Of a DNA stretch of 64,000 nucleotides, positions 21,713-33,131 are shown in pieces. The position numbers were made by a program, and so were the translations under genes. Each line of letters starts with the position of its first letter. The stretch's first letter is position 1. The notes under the pieces were generated by a model. That model searched no databases, had not been told where the DNA came from, and was given only the letters and a program-made list of their open reading frames with translations. Where the stretch lies: the NCBI GenBank assembly GCA_020002185.1, contig CM034543.1, forward strand, positions 32,362,170-32,426,169, in the 5' to 3' direction. The DNA is from Paraescarpia echinospica (Eukaryota; Annelida; Polychaeta; Sabellida; Siboglinidae).

Positions 21713-22141
21713 TCGCAAGCCAGGGCTGTTTGCCATGCAAAACTAGCCCTGGCAGATCTCCTACGTGAAGTGCGGAAGTTAGCTGAGTCAAACTAGTAAT
21801 TGTCTTCGCCAGTCGCGACTGCGTCACCCGTGTGAACAGCGCAAATAACCGCCCCAATTTGAAGACGAATACACGACTTCGTTCGCCCATTAGCACGAAC
21901 AGCTGAGCGGTATTGTGTACAATCGAATAATTGCTTCTACTTCCTAAAACATTGCATGTACCCCGAGCCACGGTTGGTTGAAATGAGTTTATTATTACCA
22001 CCAGACCTGCCGCCAACTACTGATATAGTGGACGATTTCATAGGCTGAGCTTAAATTCAGAGTTTTGCAAAGCGATCAGCCAGGGGATACTGCTCGCTGG
22101 CACTGACGTATTCAGCAGCAGCGACCCGTGCGCGCGAGGAT
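21713..22141 (+). repeat. Dispersed ~430-bp repeat, copy 1
   Basis: It aligns over its full length with 45055-45469. Shared blocks include CGCAAGCCAGGGCTGTTTGC, CCACGGTTGGTT, GATTTCATAGGCTGA and CAAAGCGATCAGCCAGG. The first ~40 bp form a hairpin: GCCAGGGCT pairs with AGCCCTGGC. There is no coding frame. It could be an unclassified non-autonomous element. Confidence 0.8.
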
Positions 22142-22649
22142 GGATCAGCATAAAAGCATTGCATTCTTATTTTACATAAATGTAAATCTATGAAAGTCCA
22201 GCGAATGTACAGGAATTGCTGCTACGGAAAGTTGAAATAACGACGTGCGTTAACCATTCTCTCCACTACCTACCTAGAGTCCTGTGTTTGTTTATATTCG
22301 CTTTCTGTCGTGATACGTCCTGTCGCGTGTGGCGCCGAACTGAGAAGTGTCTGTGACTGCCTCGGATCATTCAGACCACTCCCATCGTGTCTATGACTCG
22401 CCAACGTGTGACGTCTCTATTGGCGGATGTCAGTGAGACGGATGCCAAATATTGCTCAGTGTCTGAAAGCGGCGAAACAAAAAGCGACTGCGCGCATGTG
22501 CTTTCTCTCCGTACAGGTGCAATGATTTGTTGGTTGTGGAATTACAGCGCATAGAAAGATATATTATAGGATAATAGTGTGTGGAAAGTGTTTTGTGAAA
22601 TCTTGTTATTTGCGCAGTTACGATATGTGGCGCTGGTGCTACCGCGAAC

Positions 22650-23054
<405 letters not shown>

Positions 23055-23474
23055 ACATCTCTCATATCTTGTGGGTTTCTTCAAAAACTAGATCGAGCCA
23101 CTCCTAAGCTGCCCGCAGAGGTTCCATTGTACCCGATCCTTTGTTCTCAACCCGCTGCTAAGTTTGTCGCCGCTAAATAGCCGTTTCATCTAAAAATAAC
23201 TTCACCCCATCCCACGGCCACAATAATGACTACTCTCACATAGACTTGTTTGTAAAGAATCAATGGGTAGCAGTAAACAGGATCAGGGTAAACACCCGTT
23301 TCTGTAGATTGCTATGTAGTAGCTGTATGTAAGCGGAAATACCCAGGTGCGTCACCAAAACACAGCTGCCTTTGCAAGGGATTGTGATGAACGAACACTG
23401 AGCTGTGTCACTGATTTATGTGGTCATAAACTCGTCGCTTTGGCCTCGTTTGGTGTGTAAGTTCCGTTTGAACT

Positions 23475-24474
23475 NNNNNNNNNNNNNNNNNNNNNNNNNN
23501 NNNNNNNNNNNNNNNNNNNNNNNNNNNNNNNNNNNNNNNNNNNNNNNNNNNNNNNNNNNNNNNNNNNNNNNNNNNNNNNNNNNNNNNNNNNNNNNNNNNN
23601 NNNNNNNNNNNNNNNNNNNNNNNNNNNNNNNNNNNNNNNNNNNNNNNNNNNNNNNNNNNNNNNNNNNNNNNNNNNNNNNNNNNNNNNNNNNNNNNNNNNN
23701 NNNNNNNNNNNNNNNNNNNNNNNNNNNNNNNNNNNNNNNNNNNNNNNNNNNNNNNNNNNNNNNNNNNNNNNNNNNNNNNNNNNNNNNNNNNNNNNNNNNN
23801 NNNNNNNNNNNNNNNNNNNNNNNNNNNNNNNNNNNNNNNNNNNNNNNNNNNNNNNNNNNNNNNNNNNNNNNNNNNNNNNNNNNNNNNNNNNNNNNNNNNN
23901 NNNNNNNNNNNNNNNNNNNNNNNNNNNNNNNNNNNNNNNNNNNNNNNNNNNNNNNNNNNNNNNNNNNNNNNNNNNNNNNNNNNNNNNNNNNNNNNNNNNN
24001 NNNNNNNNNNNNNNNNNNNNNNNNNNNNNNNNNNNNNNNNNNNNNNNNNNNNNNNNNNNNNNNNNNNNNNNNNNNNNNNNNNNNNNNNNNNNNNNNNNNN
24101 NNNNNNNNNNNNNNNNNNNNNNNNNNNNNNNNNNNNNNNNNNNNNNNNNNNNNNNNNNNNNNNNNNNNNNNNNNNNNNNNNNNNNNNNNNNNNNNNNNNN
24201 NNNNNNNNNNNNNNNNNNNNNNNNNNNNNNNNNNNNNNNNNNNNNNNNNNNNNNNNNNNNNNNNNNNNNNNNNNNNNNNNNNNNNNNNNNNNNNNNNNNN
24301 NNNNNNNNNNNNNNNNNNNNNNNNNNNNNNNNNNNNNNNNNNNNNNNNNNNNNNNNNNNNNNNNNNNNNNNNNNNNNNNNNNNNNNNNNNNNNNNNNNNN
24401 NNNNNNNNNNNNNNNNNNNNNNNNNNNNNNNNNNNNNNNNNNNNNNNNNNNNNNNNNNNNNNNNNNNNNNNNNN
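23475..24474. other. Assembly gap, exactly 1,000 N
   Basis: A run of N from 23475 to 24474. The round size suggests a placeholder, not a measured length. The flanking inverted-repeat element starts immediately on its right, so its true left end may be hidden. Confidence 0.97.
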
Positions 24475-26347
24475 AGTGATGACGTCACGTCGCTTAGCAA
24501 CCGGCCCAGCTGGTTCCAACAAATGTTTTCAGCCGTCTCTGTTAACATGGTGTTACGTTTTGTTCTACACTGTAATAAATATTCTGAAAGTCATACTTGT
24601 AAGTCTTTATGGTTCCCATAAGTTGAAAGTGAGAAGCAAAACAAATTTACGTGAAACAGATTTGTTTTTTTAATATTCTGGAACAAGAAAATAATTTTGT
24701 AACGCCAGCTATTTTATTGCACTGACGATATCGGTCGCGGTGCAACACAGTCTTTTGTTGTGCATCACGCTATTTTCACCGCAAAATGCCAACCTGTCTA
24801 TACTATTTAATTCATGTACGAAATTGCCAATATCAAAGGATTTGATAATATCGTGAAATAAGGAACACAATAAGTTTCAGACCGAGAAGTTAGGGAGCGG
24901 TCGTTATATAAGTTGGAATTTTTTGGTCACCTTCAAGGAATATCAAAGGATTTGATAATATCGTGAAATAAGGAACACAATAAGTTTCAGACCGAGAAGT
25001 TAGGGAGCGGTCGTTATATAAGTTGGACTTTTTTGGTCACCTTCAAGGAGGATGCAGTCGGAGGGTTTTGGGAAACATAATGTGGGGACACAGTTGGGGA
25101 TTTTAGTGAGCCACAAGAGGGGTGCAGTTCGATTTTTTGGTTAGCCTGCAGTTGGAGTGTTTTGATGATATATTCATCACGTTCCGACGCATATGTAAAG
25201 TGTCAACACCATGACTATTAACATATTAAAAAAACCTAAATATGCTGTTAGCAAAATTACTAACTATACAAAGTTAATTATACAGTTAATTAACAGTAAC
25301 ATTAATCATATGTATTACATATTATAATTAATTCAGTAAATGTCTATTTAACTGTGAACCTTGCTACCATGAAAACTGGTTATTGTCTTGGATTTGGACC
25401 AATTTCTTTTAGTTTTCATAACATATTTTCAAACTTAGCGCTGTTAAGAATTATTTCTCCTCCATACTAGCATGCGTCGCACCTCGAAGAACGCTTGGAA
25501 GATAAGTGAAACTATTAATATGATCAGATGTGACATGATTTTCTCCTCTTTTTAGCGGTTTGGGCTCGTCTGAGAAGCATGCAGTTCAGAGTTAGGGGCC
25601 TACTGATGACATTGGCCATATTCGAACAAACGTTAGCGATTTGTTTTCAATGGGTAAATCCACCCACAAAATGTTTTTTATTATTGTGAACTAACATGGA
25701 TACCCATAGATTTTCAGAAAGTGGTCCCCGGGAAGTATGAATGGTTTTCTCAGCAAAATATATTTTTAGAATATTTGATTATTATCTATAGTTGCATTCT
25801 TCTTGCAGCTTTTAGAAATCAATAAACCTGTACGTGTGGATCATAAAGTTATGATTACAATCCTGGACAAAACACCTAAAAACCATTTTTTAAACCAGCC
25901 AATTGCACCTCTGCTTGACGCCAACTTAATTACCGCTCCCTGACTTCTCAGCCTGAAACAGATTTTGTTCCATATTTCAAGATATTATCAAATCCTTCGA
26001 TTTTAACAATTTTATACAATAATTGTACGCTGTTGACAGGTTTTCCTTCGGCATTTTGCGATGAAAGTAGCGTGATTCACAACAAAACATATGTTGCACC
26101 GCGATCGATTTTGACTTTTTGTCACTGCGATCAAGTAGCGTGCGTTAAAATGTTGTTGTTACGTTCCAGAATACATAAAATACCTATTTTTTCACCCATA
26201 TATGCTTCTCACTTTCAACTTATGGGAACCATAAAGAACTACAAGTATGACTTTCAGAAAAATGATTATAGTTTGGAATAAAACATAACACCATGCTAAC
26301 ATATATGCGTGATACATTTGTTGGAACCAGCGGTGCAGCGTGACGTC
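24475..26347. mobile_element. Non-autonomous element with long inverted arms (~430 bp)
   Basis: The left arm, from TGACGTCACG near 24478 to about 24920, is the reverse complement of the right arm (about 25910-26347). Shared blocks include CTGGTTCCAACAAATG, TTTATGGTTCCCATAAGTTG, AAAGTGAGAAGCA, GGATTTGATAATATC and AGGGAGCGGT. The middle 1 kb has no ORF. It resembles foldback-type or long-TIR non-autonomous DNA transposons; the superfamily is unknown. The left end meets the N gap, so a target duplication cannot be checked. Confidence 0.8.
24830..25049. repeat. 110-bp tandem duplication within the left arm
   Basis: Units 24830-24939 and 24940-25049 are identical except for one base (GGAATT versus GGACTT). 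The right arm has only one copy, so the duplication arose after the arms diverged. Confidence 0.93.
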
Positions 26348-27430
26348 ACACGTCGGTACTTTATAGACTTGTCCTGTGGTAAGACAAGTATACGAATATA
26401 TATTAATCAGGCATCACGTCGACATTCAAACAAATGACATCAACCAAATATCAAGTTGAACAGAACTGCCTGTGAAAGAATCATAGAATTCGGTCCATTA
26501 GCAAAGTACATGGTGGTGTGAACATTGTATGTCTATGTAAATAATAGGTCGTATTCACTGACTTTAAGCGTACAAATTGTAATGTATAGGATGTCCGTAT
26601 CAACCTCACTGTTGTGTACACCCCCCACATTTTTTACATGAATGAAATACACTCTAACAGGTGGCAGCACCGGAAGTATCACTCGCTTTGCAGAAAATCC
26701 ACCAGGCTGAAAACCCGTCATCCTTATAAACAATCACGTTAGCTGGCTAGTCAATTTGTCAAACACAATTAACACGTTATCACTGCTGACGAAGGAATCG
26801 ACAAAATCGTATACTTATCAACATAGATATGTCACTCAAAAGGTAAGGCGAAATTAATATATATTGATTTAGAATTGGATTTGTTACAGATACGTCTGTC
26901 GAAACAAAGATTAGGCATACAACATATGGATTCGTTATCCCGTAGAGGGTAAAGCGTTCTATTATTCGAGCATTGATGTTATAGGGACATGTCATATCTT
27001 TACTTATAGCTTCATGGTTTACGAAAAGTTACAGTTTGTTAAGATTACTGACATAATTGATACGAACAGGAAACTTAACTCATTTAAAAATCACATCGAC
27101 ACTTCTGCTGCGAAAAGGATAAGCTGTCTAGTTGTTAGTTGGTAGCATAGTCAAGTGCAGTCAAGTCAAAAGTGTTTATTCAAACAAACCAAACAACATA
27201 GATGTACAACTAAAACATACAAAGCTTGTTGGTGAAAAGTTCGAAAAGAGAAATATAGAATTTAACGTACTTATAAAGTCATGCTGCTCACTGGTCGACA
27301 ATTTCTAGCAACTCTTTTTTATTTCGTTAGTGATACATACGTTGCAAAAAATGAGTCATGATTTGGGTGTTTTTTGATAAACTGAACCACGTCAAATTAC
27401 ATCGCACAGTGCACATAATAACTAAAAAAA
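26348..27430. other. Unassigned stretch
   Basis: No gene recognised. A - strand frame at 26533-26717 (MTGFQPGGFSAKRVILPVLP) is open but short, with no splice-site support. It could be part of a repeat. At 27170-27200 a - strand GAATAAACACTTTTGACTT resembles a LINE 3' end. Confidence 0.4.
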
Positions 27431-27544
27431 ACTGTTTGCTGGCATGTGCCTTAAAACGGTGATACGAACAAATATTCACAAAACAGACATTCAAATATTT
27501 AAGATATGTACCATAACATACCAGGCACTGTCCAGTAAGCAACC

Positions 27545-27778
27545 ATCTTATTTGCATTCACTGCTTTCTCCTGTAAGAAAACCCATCCAGCTTCGATTAT
27601 CTAGTTCTGACCTATTTTTGTTCCAAGAGTCAACACTAATATTGGAACTAGGGCTTTTTCTGTTGAGTCACCAACTCTTTGGAATATGCTCCCTCTTAGT
27701 GTTAGATCAGTTGAAAATATTACAGAATTCCGTCGTAATATAAAAACTTATCTTTACAACCTTGCTTATCCACCATTA
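27545..27778 (+). mobile_element. L2-like LINE 3' end fragment
   Basis: Broken + frames give the typical protein end SSSDLFLF, then TLWNMLPLSVRSVENITEF (via frameshift) and LYNLAYPPL. It fuses directly to the next element's polymerase segment. Confidence 0.65.
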
Positions 27779-28860
27779 ACACGTGTAGCGTGTATAATAC
27801 TCGAACATGTCGTCTGCTCACATGTCCGTAAACTTCTTGATGAGTATGACATTTTAACTCCTGTCGAACATGGTTTTAGAAAACAGCATTCATGGGAGTC
27901 ATAGCTAGTAACAACTCTTCAAGATCTGCAAAAAATCAGGGATAGTAAGATCCAAGTGGACCTTGCTATCCTCGATTTCTCTAAAGCTTTCGACACTTTG
28001 TACACCACAACAAACGTCTTTGTAAACTCAGTCATTATGGCATAAATGGTAACACGCATCGCTGGATAGCTAACTTTCTTAAACACCGTACCCAGAGAGT
28101 CCTTGTAGAAGGGAGTTTTTCGGATAATGTCCATGTCGAGTCAGGTGTACCTCAGAGTACTGTCTTAGCTCCTCTGTTATTTTTGCTACATATAATTGAC
28201 CTACCCACGCAAATGTCTTCCAATGTCCGTCGGGTTGCAAAATGTTTTTGTTATACAGACCCGTCCAAACACAGATGGACCAGTCGGCCTTTCAAACCTA
28301 CTTAAACGCACTCAATAATGGGGGAAATATTGGGGTATGCACTTTAATGCAACAAAGTGCAATATAATGCGAATCGCCAAAACTCCAAATTCAAATACAT
28401 TATCTAGATCATACTCACTTGGCAATCATATCAAAACAAGTGGACACAGGGACATATCTTGGGGTAATGGTCGCAGACAACCTATCGTGGTCAACACATA
28501 TCTCCCAAACTTGCAACAAAGCCAATGCCACTTTATCATTCTTAAGGAGAAATCTGGAATCTTATCCGCAGGTTCTAAAAGAAAGAGCTTATGTCACCCT
28601 TGTTCGCCCCATGCTAGAATACGGCTGCAGCGTATGGGACCCTCACTTACAAGACTATATAAACACACTCGAGAAAATACAAAGAAGAGCAGCCCGCTTC
28701 GTAAAAGGCGACTACCGTTACAATAGCAGCGTAACAAATATAATTCAATATTTAGATTGGTCAAATCTCGAGGAGAGGAGAAGAAACCTCCGAGTATTAC
28801 TCATGTTTGATATCGTGCACAATCAATGTCCCGTACAGTAACACGCTCAAATTACCCTTA
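27779..28860 (+). mobile_element. CR1-like LINE reverse transcriptase relic
   Basis: Segments on the + strand in several frames resemble CR1-group polymerases: ILEHVVCSHVRKLLDEYDIL, LTPVEHGFRKQHS, DLAILDFSKAFDTL, then after frameshifts YLGVMVADNLSWSTHI, ANATLSFLRRNL and LVRPMLEYGCSVWDPH. The catalytic DD region is not intact. Stops and frameshifts make it inactive. A LINE-tail motif (GATGCGCCTCTGAGCTTGG, 29016) and TTATTATTA follow by 29075. Confidence 0.75.
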
Positions 28861-29079
28861 CAAACATAAACACACCAGAACTAACACTGAAGACTATATA
28901 AACTCATTTCCATTTTCAAACAGAAGAAACCATAGCTCCCTAGCGCCTTGACCCATCTGTTGACAACTGGAATGCTACTTATGGATTTTGAGATTAACCA
29001 ATCCTTTTGTTCTGATGCGCCTCTGAGCTTGGTTTCCAATTATTTAGGCGCAATAGAAGTTATCTTATTATTATAAATA

Positions 29080-31130
29080 GTTCCACAATTTGGTTCCGCA
29101 GACAATTATCGACATACACCTTCTGATGATTGATGCACGGGTTCGTGACAATTGATTTTGTCTTCGCATGTAGTACTTGTTGACATGTTTAACAAACAAT
29201 CTTTGAATATTCGCCGGCAATTCATGTTTATTGGCTTTATACATAAATAATAATATTCTAAATTGTTCAAAATCGATAACCTTTAAAAAGCGAGCTTTGT
29301 AAAAACAGTGGAGTTTTGTTCTCGCATCGCTGCGCGTTGTGCGTAATCAGTGTTACGCAACATATTTATACATATGCTGAGCATGAGTCCGATAAGGAAG
29401 AATTCCCCGAGTACGGTGTGGGAATCGGGTTTGTTTGGATGAAAAATTACGCGGGAAATCAATCACGTTCGTTTTCTAGAAAATAAAATCGAAGGATTTG
29501 TCAAAATCGCTTTCGCATGTTGGTGAGTTCACGACATTTAAAGTGTATAGTTTTACTAAAACAGAACCGTAATTTTACGACCATGACTGAAAGCCCTGGT
29601 TACGGTTTAGGTCTGGTTTCAACGAGATAAATATAAATAAAGTCAAACGTCGCTTTTAGGAGTCACCTCGGTAATACGGTTATCTCCCAATAAAGATCGC
29701 CCAAGAGCACACCCAAATTATTTCTATAATTAATAAGAAGTGAAGTACATAATATAAACATAATTGCGAGTTTCTACTGAATGTTTTTACACATTGACGC
29801 GAAATACAATCCGATACAAAACAGAAGACGAGGAAGAAGAAGGAGAAGAGATTAAATTAAAATACCACTTATATCACTGACGCTTATTTAATATTTAACT
29901 ACTTGCAAAATAGCGACATAAATAATCAAACAAATTACGGCGCCCTCTGGCGGTTATAATGACGGTCTACGTTTTCATCGAGGCTATCTAGTCGCTGCGT
30001 TAGAGCAAATTACTGCGACGCCGACTGTTGAATCTTGTAGGTCATTCCAATTCTTAGTGTCCTGGGAGCTTCGGCTGAATAGATAATACAACGCAACGTT
30101 GTTATCGTCATGAAATTGACGCGACCAGCCGGCTTTATCTCACCGTGAATAGAATGCTGAATGATAGCTTTAGTACCACGTCATGGCGGCTAGTCTACCG
30201 GTCAAGGCTCTCCAGGGCTTGACCAGCGATGTTCGGCACATCTCGCGCTGCGCGGCGCTAAACCTGTTACAGCGACATTCAATAACGGTATAACTCTGGC
30301 AAGCAACGAGTGAAAATAGAAAGCAATCAGAAATTTAATCAAGCAATCTAACAAACATTAATATTTCCAATTCGTAAACGCGATTAATATGTAATACTGT
30401 GACATAGATATAGCATGGTGTTGTTGATATTACGTATTAAAAAATAGTGCGTAATTTTCGGTGATTAAGTCAAAACCAGTATAGATGTAATAGAGTTTAG
30501 TAAAGGAGGTGAAACCGAAATTACATAACTCGCACATGTGCTTGCACACGCATGCGTAGAGACACGAAAACATCAATGAAAACGTCTCCATGCTTTATTA
30601 AATTGAAACGTGAATTTATGCGTGTGTTTGGCTGTTTTTATGTGTCCATGCGCGCTGAGAAACAGAAAGAAAGCGAGACCGAAAATGATAAAGAAAACGA
30701 GAGAATACGTAATTTAACAATCGTTTCGTTACTACAACTTATTAAAACGTAGCATCAGTCGCGATCGTAAATTATTCTGAACATCGTTACATGAGTAACG
30801 ATGTAACGGCAACATTGTAATGAACGTATAATCAGTCACGATGACAAATGTTTGAAAATGCAACATGAGTGAACAGTACAGAAATGCCATTTCAGAAACA
30901 AGCTGTCATTATAACTGCCTGTCCCCAGCGGAACAAGATAATATCATATCTTTTGACCTAGGAGACACACGCTACAACTGCCGTCAAACTTGATAGAAGC
31001 ATCACGATTGAATATAACGATATATTCCATTATTTCGTATCTTAATGTATCTTATATTTGATGTGTTTGGCAAACGAGACACAACGAAAGGCACAAAGAG
31101 ACATAAAATGCTCATCAATTGAAGCGACCA
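29080..31130. other. Unassigned stretch
   Basis: No convincing exon, RNA gene or element. 29941-30300 is more GC/CpG-rich than its surroundings, without a supported gene. The open frame at 30552-30752 has no recognisable features. Confidence 0.4.
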
Positions 31131-31140
31131 CATGTTGCTT

Positions 31141-31295
31141 GCCGTGTGTGTGTGTGCGCGCGCGCGTGTTTGTGTGTGTTTGTGTTGGTGTGTGTGTGTG
31201 TGTGTGTGTGAGTGTGTGTGTGTGGGGGGTGTGCGTGTGCGCGTGTGTGTATGTGTGTGCGTGTGTTTGTATGCGTGTGCGTGTGTGTGTGTGTT

Positions 31296-31327
<32 letters not shown>

Positions 31328-31375
31328 TACATTCATACATACATGCATTCCTGCCATCGGCAAAAAGCAATTATC

Positions 31376-31408
<33 letters not shown>

Positions 31409-31528
31409 ATATTTATATATATATATATACATACATACATACATACATACATACATACATACATACATACATACATACATACATACATACATACATACAT
31501 ACATACATACATACATACATACATACAT
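31141..31528. repeat. (GT)n, (TA)n and (ATAC)n microsatellites 5' of the L2 element
   Basis: A GT tract (31144-31294), TA tracts (31296-31325 and 31377-31427) and an ATAC tract (31428-31527). A unique island at 31340-31372 (CATTCCTGCCATCGGCAAAA) is repeated at 36781-36811. Confidence 0.95.
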
Positions 31529-31687
31529 GTTAGTATGGTATGCGCCTGTGTGGCTGCACCTATAAATGCTATCTGGATATATTGAGGATTTTACCAGTTC
31601 TAGCCAATCTACAGCACTCAAATTTGTATATATATTTTATGAATACACCAAGAAGACACTGGACTAAATGGTGTTATCAAGTGTTTT

Positions 31688-32548
31688 GTGAATTTTTACT
31701 GTTTTAACCGACTTACATTTTACATTTACGATTGCATCTGGGTGACATTGACAAGCTTATCATCGGTCATGTGTAACCCGGACAAAGAGAACATTGTTTA
31801 CACGGCCAGCATGACCCAAGACTGCCTGTATCGGTTACGGCCCAGCGGTCGCAGTCACATTCGGCTCAACAATGCTGCCCGGAGAGCTGCTTGTGAAGCG
31901 GGGGTGGCACTCCATCGGCCCACCCATCGAGGTTGTCGTGGGGGTGCACGCAAACAACGTCCGATACGTGTACTTGTGTCAGCGCGACCAACAACTCACA
32001 TTAAGCCTGTACCTCGACGTGACCACTTGATTACTCTGACATTACCATACAATCCTTGCAACTGCACAAACCTTGCTCTGCTAAATGCAAGATCCGTCAG
32101 GAACAAATCTGATTTCATTACCGATTATATCCACGAACATGATCTTGACATCATCGCGCTTACAGAGACGTGGCTGACAGATGACCTTAAGGACATCCCA
32201 AACACCAGCAAGTTGACCCCGGATGGATACAAGTTCGTCCACCAACCTCGGCCCGACCGACGAGGTGGGGGAATCGGTGTTTTATACAAGTCGTGTATCA
32301 ACATGATCTTATCGCGACACTGGCCAGCATTGTCCTTCCAGTGCCTCGAGGTGGTGTTTGCTACACCATCAAGTGTTATCAGGTTATTACTCGTTTACAG
32401 ACCTCCATCCACAGGCCGAGGCGGTATTTCTTTCAAAACGTTTATGGCCGAGTTCACCAATCTCCTGGAACTTTTCACAGCACAGTTGACTGGACTAATT
32501 ATCGTGGGCGATTTTAACATCCACTATGGAAAGGCCAGAAATAAACAG
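31688..32548 (+). pseudogene. L2-like ORF, N-terminal part: AP endonuclease
   Basis: The frame is open from 31688; a likely ATG is 31769 (MCNPDKENIVY). An Arg-rich linker precedes the endonuclease domain, with LNARSVRNK, the acidic LTETW motif and VGDFNIH. The frame is cut by the nested insertion just after the GDFNIH motif. The remainder of the domain continues at 33133. Confidence 0.8.
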
Positions 32549-33131
32549 GTTCTTACAGGTTCTTACAGGTTCTCTTCTGGCTTCTAGGCTGTGATGCCTC
32601 TTATGCCAGCTCTGATGTTTGTCGTCAAACTATATGGTGCGCATGCGTCTGACGAGTTGTTCCATAATAGGGGTGGGGCTGTGTAATCGAGTTTAATTGG
32701 GTAGTTTTTCCATAATTTGTCTAATTTCCCCTCAAAGGACTGGACTGATGGAGCCTCTACCACAGACTGTGGGAGGCTGTTCCATACGTCCGTGCATCGG
32801 TGTATAAATGAATTTTTTTTAATGTTTAACCGACAACGTCCTTTGAATATTTTTAGGTGATGTCCTCGCGTACATGATTCAGTATCCCTCAAAGTTATAA
32901 AGTTTGATGTCACAGCTGTATCATATTTGTCTGTTAAAATCTTATATAATTCAATCATGTCTCCTCTGAGGCGACGATATGACAGAGTTGGTAATTTTAG
33001 TCTTTGTAGACGTTCATTATATTCAAGATCTTTAAAACCTGGAATTAATTTGGTTGCTCTACGCTGAACATTTTCAAGAGCTGTAATGTGTTTCATTAAG
33101 TAGGGAGCCCATACTTGATTTGCATATTCAA
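32549..33131 (-). mobile_element. 5'-truncated CR1-like LINE fragment nested in the L2 element
   Basis: On the - strand it codes the end of a polymerase: YANQVWAPYL, VQRRATKLIPGFKDLEYNER, LRGDMIELYKIL and DVWNSLPQSVVEAPSVQSF, ending at a stop near 32584. The 3' tail is a 10-bp repeat (AGAACCTGTA), 2-3 copies. AATAAA occurs at both junctions and may be the target duplication. Confidence 0.8.

Noticed and set aside
23405..24673. Three open frames of over 360 codons
   Set aside because: They consist almost entirely of N; the gap simply contains no stop codon.
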